In this document: piece by piece, positions 45,801 through 57,030 of the stretch
How positions within the stretch are numbered: the first letter of the stretch is position 1
Layout of the letters: each line of letters starts with the position of its first letter
Assembly: GCA_025024175.1 (NCBI GenBank)
Contig: QCXZ01000064.1
Location: 56,689,325 to 56,753,324 of the forward strand
DNA: 64,000 bases
Origin: Rhyzopertha dominica
Taxonomy: Eukaryota; Arthropoda; Insecta; Coleoptera; Bostrichidae
Direction of reading: 5' to 3'
Notes under the pieces: model-generated
Seen by the model: the letters and a program-made list of their open reading frames with translations, nothing else
Told to the model about the DNA's origin: nothing
Database searches by the model: none
Program-made: the position numbers and the translations under genes

Positions 45801-48800
45801 CGTATCGAAGGGGGGGGGGGGGGGGGGCAAGAATACGGGTGTACACCTAAAAATTGTCTTATTTACAAAATTGTAAATACAGTAAAATTTATACACAAGT
45901 GTATTTCACAATGTTCATCCAGAACTCATATTTGACCCTTGCAAATGACCTTCTCTAATAAGTCGTTGTCAAATGGTTTCAAAGCTTAATCGATGCCATG
46001 TGTGTTTTGAAGCTGTAACTGACACATTCTTGTTACGAATCGTTGTCTCAGGGCGGATATAGCTTTAAAAGGCTATCTTGGGTAGGATGAGTCATAACAC
46101 GATTTCTGCTTAGTTCAGCTCTTGTACCTTTTCCTATAAAGATTGTTCAACTAACTACTGTTATATGGAATCACATCAGAATCTGTCTGTCATATATTCG
46201 GTGATAATTCTAACTTTTGTACCAAATTTCTAAATTCACATTACATTTTAACAATTAATACAAAAAAAAAAACTAAAAATCAATCCGAACTTACGTTTAT
46301 GAATTCAATTTATTTAATATAAGTTTTAGGAATCTAGTAAATGCATTATCAGCATTNTGAGTTTTAATAATGTTAGTTATCCATCGAGACTTTCCCTGGG
46401 GAGTAGAAATTACTACAATTGTATCTTTAGCACCTATACATATGAACTCCCAGCTTAAATTTCCAAAGCTTCTGGTGTGAGAAGTTGAAACTGTACTAAA
46501 AGCGCATCGGTTAATGCACTAATCTTTGATATGTCTTAATTCCGAATCAGAAATCGTGCTCCAATTAGTGGAACTTTAGGGTGAAATTTATGTTCCTTTG
46601 GTACTTTGTATGATATCATTATACATTATGTGGATCACGGATCTTTATTCTCCCAAATAAAATGTATGTATGTATGTATTTTTTGCTAAATGCGAGAGCG
46701 ATGCAACTGAATGCGCCTCACCTAACTGAGTTCATCAATAACGGAATTAGTAATAAAGGGGCTTTGTATGATCAGTGTACATAGAAAACATATAAATAAT
46801 TTGGGTCTTTATTTCACAGAAGATGTTTTGTTTTAAGTCACCTTGCAGAAAATCCACGAAGATTATTCATGGAATAAATACTTCATTAATTACTTAAGTA
46901 CCTATATCTTATAAACATTTATTATTTCTATTTATGATGAACAGGACGTTCCTGCTTTGCCTCCCCCTAGACCAAAAGCTGGGTACGCCCATGCATATCT
47001 GTATTGTATGTAAGAAGGGATTTGGCCAAAACCATAATTATTAGTTGCGGGTACCAAGTTTTCGTGGTATACACAAGCAAAATGAATTTATTTGCATAAT
47101 ACAAATCATAAAAGAAGAATTCTTGCTATTAATAACATTGGCTAATTCCATGTACGCTAGCCAACTACCTGATAGGAATATCAGACTTTTTTATACAGCC
47201 AACATGTTAATATTATTGCAGATATTTCAAATTGTCCATAAACAGATCTCATTATGAAAAACCTTCGTTAGAACATTTCCGTGAGATCTCAATTTATCAT
47301 AAATATTGTTTTACAATTTTAAGTTATATAAAAATGACTAACTTTTTTGTTTATACTGATATATTACTCGTTATATTTAAGAGTACCCCGCTTGTATGCA
47401 GTTTAAGAGGAGCCATCACTTACTGTTATTAATAATTAGAGTTCCCTCCAGTAAATTAAATGCATCAAATCAAATATGCGTCTTAATCAATTGTTTCCTA
47501 TTTTATTAAAGCAGGCACAGTTACAACCAATAAAGCGCAGATTTTCAATCAAAATTTAATTTGCTCACTTTACCTCGACCTTTTCAACTTTGATTATATT
47601 AGCATTATATTGCAATATTTCATAAAATTCTTTCCAGGTTGCAGTGCAGTGTAAGACAAGTATATGGTATGACAGAATTGTCGGGAGCCGTAGCTTGCAT
47701 GCCTAAAGGAGCCAGTCGTGAGGGAAGTGTAGGCAGATTAATTCCTGGAACCATGCTGAAAATATGGGATTACGAGAACGGGAAGAACTTGAGATGCAAC
47801 GAGATGGGAGAGTTATGTTTTAAAACCAAGGGTGTCATGATGGGATACGTCAATAACCCAGACGGCACTAAAAGCATTATGGATGAAGACGGATTCCTGC
47901 ACAGCGGGGATGTTGGATATTTCGACGAAGATGGGTATTGCTATATAGTTGATAGGATCAAGGAGCTTATAAAATACAAAGGTTTCCAGGTTAGTTAACT
48001 TGCTTCACTTCCTTCTCCAGTATACTTGTCGGGAAAGGTACGAGTTGGGTCCCACTAATCTCATCTGTACCTGCTTGCAAGAAAAGGTCCTATGCGAGTT
48101 GGGTCCCACATATTATATCTGTCAAAATCTCCCCTTACTGATATTTTGTCATTCATTGGTTATAAGTTTACAATTTAGCCGCCCGTTTATAAAATGTGCA
48201 ATACTTAGGCTAAGACAAATGATCAAAGCAATTTCCAATTTCAGTTGTGAAGTGAGTAAAAAAGGTAAAGAACTTATTGCTATAAATAAGTTCAAATTCG
48301 GCTTTCACGAATTTATAAACGAGGAGCCGTAAAAAGATGGATGTGTACAAATAAAAAAACTGTGTGCAAGGTATTTATTAAAAGAGTAAGTTTTACTGAG
48401 TACCTTTTTAGATAAGTCTAATCTTTTTCTTTCGGTTTTTAATGCTCTAAGATATCAAAACGGCAAAGCTATAGTGTAAATCAATAACTTGTAGTTTAAA
48501 CAGTACAGGAGTGTTATATATTTACATCTTAAGGTTTGCATTATTCTTTATGCCAAAACATAAATAGATATGAAATATTATGCAGGGTGCTTTAGCTAAA
48601 AGTTAAATTTTAAAGGGGGTGTTCATATAGAGTTGAAAGTCTTGAAAAAATGAATGGGATTGGAGTTTTCAATTGTTTTCTGTAAAAAATTAATAAATCC
48701 AAACGAATTTTGGCACAATAGTAACACTCACCAACTATCTTTCTGCTACATATCAATATAGTTTTAAGTGAAGAACACTACTACTTTATTTTTGTCATAA

Positions 48801-51800
48801 TTATTTTGGGCTTTAAAAGAATATTTTTGGAAAGCAGTCTGTTTCATTTTAAACGCTGTTTCTTTCTTATAATTTGTTCGTATCTCGTTCGGTTTAGCCA
48901 TAAAACTAAAATCCAAATAATTGTATTTTTTCATGGTTTATTGCTATTAAGTATATAAGTTATTCAATATACCTATATTTATTTTTACGCTTTAACAATC
49001 TCTATGTGGAATACTAGGTATTAAGGAATTTCTAAGAAAATACTTTTATAACACTACGGCTTACTGGGACCCAACTCGCATTGCAGATTAGTCCATTAGT
49101 CTACCTGCATCGGACGGGACCCAACTTGTCGATAAGGGAGTTGAGTGGTGTCTTGCAAAAACAATTTTTTAATTGCATTCATCGGCCTTCGAGAAGAAAC
49201 GTTTAAATTAATATGTTTATAAAAAATGATATGATTTTATTTTTAATTAATGAACACATAACTTGNTTGTGATATTATGCTTTAAGAAACTACTGAACTT
49301 CTACAAATTTATCAAATAAATTGACACNAGGATTAGAAATGCATAAACAGTTTGTTATCAGAAGCAGTGTCCTATTAATGNAGCTTTTTGCCTCGCTTTT
49401 AAAGACCTGTACCTAACCTAAAAATAATTTTGCTGTGCCGCACTCAACTATTTTATTTTAAATGGGACACCTTGTATATTATTGCATTTTTGAATTCCTT
49501 GTCAAAACTGAGGCAACCTTTATTAAACATATTGTGTTGTCTACAGTAAACAGTGTGGACATTGCTTGTTGTGTTCCATCCATAAATGGGCGTACCCCCC
49601 CGACCTGGACTGCCAACTCTGGGCCCTTCCCACCTTACACACATTTAGCTTATTAATTAAGTATGTATTTGTTTGTTGATCAAGTAAAATTTATAGCGTA
49701 TTTCACAATTTTCATCCAGAACCCATGTTTGACCTATGCAAATGACATTCAATAAGTCGTTGTCAAACGGTTTCCAAGCTTATTTTGGTCAGGAGTCATA
49801 ATACGATTTTTACTTTGTTCAGCTCTTGTAATATGTTTTTTTTTTTAATAGGGATTGTTCAACTATGCATGATTCTATTATGTGGAATACCCAGAATCGG
49901 TCACATATTTGTATTTGTCGGTAACTCCAATCTTCTTAGTTCCAAATTTCAAAATTAATACAGAGAAACAAAAACTTTCAAAAATATCAGTTACTTCGAG
50001 CAAAAATCCATCCGAACTAAGAGTTACGAAAGTCTATTTAACGTATGTTTTAGGAATCCACTAGTATTATAAACACGAATTAAAACCCGGTGTGTTGTTA
50101 AAATGCCAGTATACAAAAGACTTTTTGAAAAACGGATTAAATATATCTCAGTTTATTTAAATGAGGCTTAATTTGGTTAAAATATTAAGTGCTGGGTTAA
50201 TTTTTGGAAGCAGTGCACTGGTGGACTACAGAGGTTGGCTTAACTTAAAAAAAATAGCTAAATGGAAAATGTGATAATCAAATAAACCCAAAGGCTCAGT
50301 CTATATAAAAGATGGTATATTCTGTACTGCGTTCATAACAAAGCATGTCTCGCATAATTGCATGTAACTATCTAATTCTGATTTTATACAGTACCTACTC
50401 ATAATGTGTACAAAATCGTCGTCGAACATTGAAATGTAATATGCTATTATTTTACTGATGTGTTGCAATGTCAGGTTATTATATATAATCGACTCAAAAG
50501 CACTATTTTCGATTTATGCCCTGGTCATTATTTTAGCCAAAGAGCAAAAATGGGTATCTTTAATCCAAAATTTGCTATGTCTAAGTTAGTGGAGTATCAT
50601 CGATGTGCTCGTATTCAGTTTCGGATGACGATATTAGGCGCTTTAAGCACATAAACTATGCATATATGATTAAAGTTAAAAACATAAATTACTCTTATGT
50701 CACATAAAAATTGCAGGAGAAGTAACAATCGAAGTATAACTTACATTGTCATAATAAGATTAATTGATCATAAAGGAATACCTACATTTGTAATAATTTA
50801 TACTGTGCGTTTAATTGCTAATGCCTGCAGTTTCAGTATAGTCAAGTAAATTCCGTAAAATTTTTAACATACGATTTTGGCGATATTGAGCCATATTTTG
50901 CAAATCAATGACAGTCAGCAAGATGAATATAATACCTGAAAGAACTTTTGTAGCTTGAGCACAAACAAATGGTGGTTTTTAAATTATGCAGAAAGAGTAA
51001 AATTAGATGTATGAGTAAAAATTGTTAGAGATAAAACGACCATTAATTTAACGCTGATTGGTGGAGTTTGGCCAGCTGACACATAATGCTGGGGTTTATA
51101 ACTTGTATTTTTAAGTTCAACTAAGATTAACTAAACAAGCAGCCTAAATCATTACAGTCTTAGGTACTGTTTCACGACCAAGTTGTTTTCTTATTCTCAG
51201 TTTTGATAATTTTTTGATCTATACTAGCTACTACCTATTCACTCCTGACTTAAATTTCTAAAGCTTCTAATGCGAAAAGTTGAAAATGAAAATCGCATTG
51301 GTTAATAAATTAATATTTGATATGCGCAAATTCCAAAGCATAAAACGTGGTTCTATTAGTAAATGCTTAATGCGAAATTTATATTTCTTTAGTACTTCGT
51401 TTGACATTGCTATAGATTATGTGGATCACGGATCTTTATTCTTCCAAAAAATGTATCTACTCATCTTTTGTTAAACATGATAGAAACGCAACTGAATGCG
51501 CTAGATATCGCCTAACTGATATCATCAATAATTGAATTAGGAATAATGGAGCTTTTGAAGTTCAGTATATATAAAAAACATAAAACAGTTGGGTCTTCAT
51601 AGAAGATGTTTTAAGTCACCTTGCAGAAAATCAACGAAGATTGTTCATGAAATAAATACTTCGCTAATTACTTAGGTACATAATCCGATAGAGGCACATT
51701 TTTATTTATTTTGAATTACTCAGTAAGGGAAATTCCTGCTTTGCCCCCCTTAGACCAAAAGCTGGGTACGCCCATGCATCCATATTACCGCAATCAGCAA

Positions 51801-52209
51801 AACCTAAAAACTCATTATTTCCATTACAGGTTGCTCCGGCGGAACTAGAGTCCATTTTAATATCCCACGAATCAGTCAAAGAGGTGGGCGTGGTTGGAAT
51901 TCCCGATGAAAAAGCGGGTGAACTACCACTTGCTTTCGTAGTGAAGGAACCAAATAAAGAAGTGACTGAGCAAGAATTAGTAGATTTTGTCGCAGGTTAG
52001 TACAATAAATAATCGTCAATTGTGTATGACTTCAGTTTGGTGTTGTTTCAGAACACGTGTCTGTTCAAAAGAGACTATACGGCGGCGTGAAGTTTTTAGA
52101 AGAACTTCCAAAAAACACTACAGGGAAGGTAGTGAGAAGAGAATTAAGACGCTTGTTTAATGATAGCATAAAGATCAACGCAAGGTCTGATTTTCATACC
52201 TCCGTGTAG
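36725..52209 (+). CDS. Luciferase/4-coumarate-CoA-ligase-like acyl-CoA synthetase, complete, 7 exons
   Basis: Exons: 36725-36844, 38303-38510, 39229-39550, 45112-45429, 47638-47989, 51830-51995, 52052-52209. All joints are GT/AG and in phase, total 1644 nt, 547 aa. The protein is an ANL-superfamily adenylating enzyme that activates a carboxylic acid with ATP and transfers it to CoA. Motifs: P-loop [11 protein letters not shown] (192-202), FFHVFG (His238), YGMTE (332-336), [20 protein letters not shown], hinge KYKGFQV and C-terminal catalytic Lys521 in PKNTTGKVV. Size and motif order match beetle luciferases and their non-luminous paralogues. Against firefly luciferase as remembered, PFHHGFG has become PFFHVFG, and there is no C-terminal SKL-type peroxisomal signal (the end is HTSV). 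A fatty-acid or aromatic-acid CoA ligase is more likely than a light-emitting enzyme. Introns 3 to 5 are swollen by transposons. Confidence 0.95.
36845..38302 (+). other. Intron 1 of the acyl-CoA ligase
   Basis: 1.46 kb, AT-rich; I see no element or gene in it. Confidence 0.5.
38303..38510 (+). CDS. Acyl-CoA ligase exon 2
   Basis: Acceptor tttttcttgcag, donor gtaagt. Encodes residues 41-109 ([40 protein letters not shown]), the first part of the N-terminal AMP-binding domain. Ends in phase 1. Confidence 0.95.
39229..39550 (+). CDS. Acyl-CoA ligase exon 3 (P-loop)
   Basis: Acceptor atttttag, donor gtaggt. Encodes residues 110-217, including [18 protein letters not shown], the phosphate-binding loop of the adenylation domain. 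Confidence 0.97.
39825..39965 (+). pseudogene. LINE reverse transcriptase scrap in intron 3
   Basis: Reads [16 protein letters not shown], then [19 protein letters not shown] and a stop. This is RT motif B (G.PQGS...PLLF). No other LINE sequence surrounds it. Confidence 0.7.
40085..42429. other. Intron 3 non-coding part with repeat remnants
   Basis: acagggtgatccactaaggg at about 40093 resembles the terminus of the mariner-like family at 61470-61510 (inverted), so a small remnant probably starts here. The segment 41330-41480 (aggccaagtgcaaataag, ataacataaaatttt, aataatggaaaa) recurs near 57700-57780 and, inverted, near 61900-62000. It is an unclassified repeat family with three copies. No gene. 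Confidence 0.45.
42430..44092. mobile_element. Tc1-type foldback element, 1.66 kb, TA target duplication
   Basis: Ends cagtagcgtgcaaaaaaa (42430) and ttttttttgcacgctactg (to 44092), flanked by TA at 42428-42429 and 44093-44094. The two halves are inverted copies of the same piece of a Tc1 transposase, joined at the palindrome cgaaccggttcg centred at 43250/43251. The right arm reads [20 protein letters not shown], ...[10 protein letters not shown] and [20 protein letters not shown]. The left arm carries the same on the minus strand. The N-terminal DNA-binding half is absent from both arms. It lies in intron 3 of the acyl-CoA ligase, so its transcript would form a long double-stranded hairpin. 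Confidence 0.92.
44095..45111 (+). other. Intron 3, right part
   Basis: About 1 kb of AT-rich DNA before exon 4; nothing recognised. Confidence 0.4.
45112..45429 (+). CDS. Acyl-CoA ligase exon 4
   Basis: Acceptor tttatttaag, donor gtaaga. Encodes residues 218-322: [32 protein letters not shown] and [14 protein letters not shown], the substrate-pocket region. Confidence 0.97.
45795..46993. mobile_element. hAT-type element copy 1 in intron 4 (1199 bp)
   Basis: Terminal repeats catgggcgta (45795) and tacgcccatg (to 46993) lie between catatttg (45787-45794) and catatctg (46994-47001), an 8-bp duplication with one difference. A run of 18 G starts 15 bp inside the left end. Internal text such as ttcatccagaactcatattt and agaccaaaagctgggtacgc is shared with copy 2. 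No transposase. Confidence 0.85.
45810..45827 (+). repeat. G18 homopolymer
   Basis: Eighteen consecutive G just inside the left end of hAT copy 1, in the transcribed strand of the ligase intron. The length may be inexact because of sequencing. Confidence 0.8.
47638..47989 (+). CDS. Acyl-CoA ligase exon 5 (adenylate-forming core)
   Basis: Acceptor ttctttccag, donor gttagt. Encodes residues 323-440: [66 protein letters not shown] and [12 protein letters not shown]. Contains the conserved Asp of the ATP-ribose site and the hinge. Confidence 0.97.
48010..49140. mobile_element. DNA transposon remnant with FLYWCH-like exon
   Basis: Inverted terminal zones each hold two copies of gagttgggtccca: left near 48049 and 48096, right (inverted) near 49066 and 49117. 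Between them a plus-strand frame at about 48250-48360 reads [20 protein letters not shown] and, after a stop/shift, ...RWMCTNKK, the pattern of a FLYWCH zinc finger, common in Mutator-like elements. No transposase core is left. It starts about 20-50 bp after the exon 5 donor. Confidence 0.6.
49585..51776. mobile_element. hAT-type element copy 2 in intron 5 (2192 bp)
   Basis: Ends aatgggcgtaccc (49585) and gggtacgcccatg (to 51776) are flanked by an exact 8-bp duplication, catccata (49577-49584 and 51777-51784). Same family and same orientation as copy 1, but about 1 kb longer; shared stretches include ttcatccagaacccat near 49712 and agaccaaaagctgggtacgc near 51753. No transposase is recognised. 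Confidence 0.88.
51830..51995 (+). CDS. Acyl-CoA ligase exon 6
   Basis: Acceptor tttccattacag, donor gttagt. Encodes residues 441-495, [20 protein letters not shown]...[14 protein letters not shown], the mobile C-terminal domain. The acceptor lies only 46 bp past the target duplication of a hAT element. Confidence 0.97.
52052..52209 (+). CDS. Acyl-CoA ligase exon 7
   Basis: Acceptor gttgtttcag, stop TAG 52207-52209. Encodes residues 496-547: [20 protein letters not shown], then [15 protein letters not shown] with catalytic Lys521, ending HTSV without a peroxisomal tripeptide. Confidence 0.97.
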
Positions 52210-52216
52210 TTTTGAA

Positions 52217-52222
52217 AATAAA
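52217..52222 (+). promoter_or_regulatory. Poly(A) signal of the acyl-CoA ligase
   Basis: AATAAA eight bases after the stop codon; the 3' UTR is probably very short. Confidence 0.6.
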
Positions 52223-52224
52223 CA

Positions 52225-53799
52225 ATTTCATATTGTCTTCTATCTCCACATATAAGGTGTGCCTTATGAAAACCTTACATGACTTCATATTCAAATACTA
52301 ACAGAAGAGTTTAGTTATTTACTTGTATTGTAGAATATAACATTTAAATCTTTAGCATATATCATAACACAAATATATCAAACTAAATGAAGCTCTATGG
52401 CATTTAAATGATGAAATTATACTTTCGGATCTGATGATCGTGGTTAATTGAATGTTGATATTAGCAATGACTACGACTTAAAGTAAGGTAAGTGATTGAT
52501 TAACATTTTAAGTACGGGGTTATAATACATGGGTCTGTATCTATGAATCTAGATTTTTTAAATGGAAATGCACATGTATTATTGTATCAAAATGGTAACA
52601 AATATAGTTTTTTTGTCAAACAAGTGTTACATTTCTATTACTAAAAACGGTATCTAACAGTAAAATTAGAGCCTATATTACCCTTGTAAAGGATATTACA
52701 CGTTGCTGCATAAAAATGGAAGAACGTGTTCTTTTAGAGGAAGACATTATTGCAGATACTTTTATATAAACTTTTTATAACCTCNCGCTACTGCACTAGA
52801 TCTCCAACCTCTGTGACGTTTTTCAGACGCCCCCTTCCCTATATCAAAAGAGTGGCAGAACTTTTTGTAAAACAGTGGCCGGCATATAACTCTTAAATAT
52901 TTATTTGTCGAGTATTTTGCAATTACGCTTGGAATTTGTCCTATTTTATTCACTCCAGCATGTTGATTTGCACATTTTCCTTTGATATACATATTTAACT
53001 GCGAGTATCATAACTGTATTTCATCATGAACATAGTTCATAAATCTCTCATCATCCTCATTTGTTAAAATTTTCGACTCCTTTCCTCTACATTCAACGGA
53101 TTTTTTTGAAATAGTTGCTCCATATTGAAAGTCTCTTTAAAACGTTCACCCTTTCTTCTATTCTCCGATAGGTTTTTTGTCGCCTTGCTTATTTCTTGAA
53201 GGGCCACTCTATCTCTATCAGAACTCATCATCATTTCTAATATGAAACAGGCGAAGTATGTTCGACATTAAACTTCTTAATTTCTATGGTAACGAAAGCA
53301 AAGAATAGTCCGATAATCGTGGTTTAATACAAGCAATGACAGTATACGACAAATATGATTAAATTTTTGATCTGACATTGGTTGTTGTTTGTATTTTGTG
53401 CAAGAAATTAACATTTTTGGCTGTTACGCTGTTTCAAACATTTTCTTAAATCCGCCAACAACTACGCAAAAGGTTCCTAATTTCCGTCATGCGCACTGTT
53501 ACAGCTCCCTATGTAACTAGGTGCTCACTTCAGTCAGTTTTATAAATAGCCAGAAAAATACAAATAATGCAATGGGAGTGAGAGAGAGGGGCGAGGGTAT
53601 AACCGTCAACGTCAATATTATAATGTAAACATAGGAATAACCTGTAACTGTTCATCAGCAGTAGTATTCTTACAACACGGAACAAAACACTTCTTAACGT
53701 AAACCATTCTGACATTAAAAAAACAACAGATTACCCAAATACTTCGACAACCCACTAAACAATTTTCGGTATCAGAAACATATCTGAAACAGGNAATGT
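52225..53799. other. Spacer without recognised genes
   Basis: AT-rich. Short minus-strand frames (52762-52992, 53530-53715) have no domain pattern. Words such as gttgctgcataaaaatgg and cagacgcccccttccc suggest decayed repeats, but no family can be named. Confidence 0.3.
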
Positions 53800-55450
53800 A
53801 ATATTGTAACATTTCGTATTTCGCTGCAGGAATGTTTCATGAATATTTATGTTTGTAAAGATGTCCTACCTCAGGAATGTTTCACTGAAATGTTACGAAA
53901 GAAACATTACGAAACATTTTAAAGCCTATATTTATGAAATGTTTACAATATGTACTTTTTTAAACGTTACAACAACGCATTTCAAACTGTATTTGGGGTA
54001 TTTATTAATATTAATTGTTACTAATTAAATATCCAATTTATTTTTCAAGAAAACGAAGTGTTTACATATGTGCATACACAATAATAATTTACGTAATCTA
54101 AGCATAATAAGTAGACAAAACAATATGTGTAAAATAAGAAATTATAAGAAAGTAGGTAGTTACATATATATACACAAACAAAAATATAACAGCATCAGAT
54201 GCGAAGTAAATGAAACAAACAACAGCAATCCATATGGCATACACTGCATTAAATTTAACAGGTAAACTACATTCGGAAGTTCAGAATCTTCAAACTGTTC
54301 ACCTAAACAAAAATTATTAAAAGTAAAACCAACATTGTGGTGTAGATATACTTACAAATTGGCCATTCCCCTTATGCTGTTACTATGATCTCTGATATCT
54401 CAGTGTTGCCTGACGAAACCACGTGGAAACCTCAGTTTGGAAGTCTGCATCAGAAAGATCAGCAATTTTTTATTGTTTAGCAGTTTTTTTTACTTTTATT
54501 ATATGCAAGTTTTGTAATTTGCATAATTGTTTTTCCTTTCTGTTCATGAACACTACTATAAATTTACAATGAAATATTTTCTGTAGCCGCCTTCAAAAGT
54601 AATTTTTATAACTACCAACCAGATACAGCACTGTATATGAAATATGGGTACTATCCGAAAAACGCTTACCTTCCATGCCACATTCTATGCCACGGGCTGA
54701 TTTCTTATAGCCTAAACTGCAACAAAAGTGATCAAAACCAAAAACCACAACACTTTAAGCTAAGCAGGTTATGTCAATCTCTGCCGCTCTGTGTTCTGCA
54801 CCTGCTCCTTGCGCGATCAAAACACGCCGCGCCGCTGCCAACTGTTTGCTACATTGCCAATCACAGCACTATGGCAACAAGAATGTTCCAATAGTAAACG
54901 TCGTGTAGAAATTTTAAGTAGGATCTATCCGACATAATAATAACAACTATAATTTGTAAAAAGTCAAATATAATCTGTGATGTAGACCTCACAATTAGTA
55001 ATAATTTCAACAAAAATAGTAAGAATATTTATTTGAAAATACATTAGGGCCCAGTTAAATCTTTTGTCAGTCAGATAAACATTCATTTTTCTGTAAATAT
55101 TCAATAAGTGGTTCTGTTTTGCAAAAGTAGATGGTTCGCTTCCTATCGTTATTTGAGACAGATCTTTCATATCTTTTTTTCTCTTTCGGGCCCAATCCTT
55201 AATGTTATCTTTGAATGTGATACATACCTATGTTATACGTACCTAACATACGTCAAGAAAGTTATGTTAATGTTAAGTTTATGTCATATTGCAGAAACGT
55301 TCCTCAAGCGCAAATAACGAACATTGCAGATACGTTGCAAATCAGTATGGACTCAAAATACACGTTACCGAAACATTACCTAAATGTACCTCCCAAACGT
55401 TTCATTTATGCAATACATTTGAAGATTTGAAATGTTTCCGATATATACTA
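53800..55450. repeat. Candidate DNA element with repeated gaaacatt motifs at both ends
   Basis: Near 53810-53930 and 55300-55440 there are many copies of gaaacatt / aatgtttc in both orientations (for example atgttacgaaagaaacatta; ccgaaacattacc), as in the subterminal zones of some DNA transposons. Exact ends were not found. Inside, minus strand near 54440-54340, a piece reading TEVSTWFRQATLRYQRS looks like an exon of a transposon protein but is unclassified. Confidence 0.35.
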
Positions 55451-55827
55451 TGTTTAGCGGGAACATCTTGCTCCACCACTTAATCTGACAAATACGAAAC
55501 TCGAAAGTTTGACCAAACTATGTAAACAAAAACGCATGGCTAGAGTTGCTAGGGTTATTCGTTACACATGTGACACATGCAGCACGTGCGAACGTGCGAT
55601 GTTGTGAGGGTACTTTACCGTTTTCTTCCTAACGACGGCCAGAGATCGTCCTGGCAGTTTCAAAATGTATCATATCGTTGTCATACGAAAGTATACAAAC
55701 TGAACATTATCAAGCTTCAAGCGTTTAATTCCTCATAATAAAAACATTAGTTCTAAAGCAGGTTCGATGGTTAAAGTGCTTTCGTATTTCAGCAAAAGGC
55801 CAGGTTGACCTAGGTATCAATATCACA

Positions 55828-56127
55828 ATGCCACTTTACGAGTACATTCCTCATGGTATCGCAAAAATTTGCCCACATTGGCAACGCGACGCAGCTCAAA
55901 AAAATGTAAACAAATATTATTTGCAATGCCGCGAGAGCACTGGCTATTATTGGTGTTTCTCGCTTTCGTCAGCATGCGAACCTTTTACGTCATCTCCGTG
56001 GCGGAATATCGAGGCATTTGAAACGGATATTGAGAAATCCATACTTTCGCATTTCCTTCTCGGCAAAGAAGAACCGGAAAAATCGCAAAAAAAGGTCTTT
56101 GTGCTTCAATTTTTATGTACATTTTGA
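55828..56127 (+). CDS. Small hypothetical protein or exon, Cys/Trp-rich
   Basis: A 99-codon frame starts MPLYEYIPHGIAKICPHWQR and continues with NKYYLQCRESTGYYWCFSLS, ACEPF and SPWRN, then an acidic helical stretch ending KEEPEKSQKK. The spaced Cys/Trp residues suggest a small metal-binding or compact domain. A weak donor-like site (aaag/gtcttt) near 56095 means it may be a first exon of a longer protein. I do not recognise the family. Codon use is less AT-biased than its surroundings, which favours a real coding sequence. Confidence 0.4.
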   Translation: MPLYEYIPHGIAKICPHWQRDAAQKNVNKYYLQCRESTGYYWCFSLSSACEPFTSSPWRNIEAFETDIEKSILSHFLLGKEEPEKSQKKVFVLQFLCTF

Positions 56128-56384
56128 AAGTAAAATAAAAAAAATTGTGGGACGACCCTATTGTCTAAGATTGTGAGGTCGGTAAGTCTTTAACATTCTT
56201 AATAAGTGAGTCAGCCAGAGCATTTAAAATAAAAGGTAGTAAATAGAGTGAGAGTAGGGTCATAAACGCGCCATGTCTGAGGAAGAAGAGTTTAAAACTG
56301 TCAGATGAGTCATCAAAACGGGTTTAACAAGAATACTAAACTATGTCAAGGAGTGTGCAATTGAAGAAGTTGGACAACTTTCTA

Positions 56385-57030
56385 TAAGGAACGAGAAAAT
56401 TGAAGAACTGGACAAAATACGATGAAATACAATTACAACTTGAGCTATTAAATCAGGAGCATGAACGTGACCGTGAGTGGTTTGAAACTACATACTACAG
56501 AGCCAAAGGTATGTTAAAGAAGTATCTTTCACTAAATCAAAGTAAAGAATTAGGCAGTTGTCAAGTGTCGCAGTCAAAAGTACTTGCAAATTCATCTCCA
56601 AGAGATATTAAGTTACCCAGAATAAATATGCCATTCTTTAGTGGAGAGTTTTTATGATGTTTTCTATTCCCTCGTACACAGCAATTCCGAATTATCCCAA
56701 ATTCAGAAGTTTCATTATTTGAGGTCACAACTAAAGGGTGGAGCGACGAAAGTAATTGATTCATTGGGTGTCAGTAGTGATAATTATGACGAAGCATGGA
56801 GCTTACTCATTGAGAGATATAATAACAAGCAATTTATTGTACACATGCATATTAAATCGTTGTGTGAAATACCTGTAATACATAAGGACTCAGTTTCTGG
56901 TTTAAGAACGTTAATTAACGAATCCAAGCAACACCTGCGATCACTTAAGAGCATGGAAATCTAAACTAAAAATTGGGATGACATAATTATTCATCTGCTT
57001 CTCCAAAAACTTGATATTCAGTGTCGCAGA
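56385..57030 (+). pseudogene. BEL/Pao-type retrotransposon Gag fragment
   Basis: Two frames in succession: 56400-56657 (coiled N-terminus, then SSPRDIKLPRINMPFFSGEF) and 56641-56964 (WESFYDVFYSLVHSNSELSQ and IQKFHYLRSQLKGGATKVID, ...NYDEAWSLLIERYNNKQFIV). This is the DUF1759-like Gag capsid region. A one-base shift at about 56650 and stops after 56964 show decay. No protease or RT follows. Confidence 0.8.

Noticed and set aside
46650..46680. Short tgta/atgt tandem repeat as a satellite or CRISPR-like array
   Set aside because: Only a few repeats of a simple tetranucleotide; this is an ordinary microsatellite.
54430..54890. Exon of a host gene near TEVSTWFRQATLRYQRS (minus)
   Set aside because: Too short, and it lies in a zone with transposon-like repeated words; a mobile-element origin is more likely and no family was identified.
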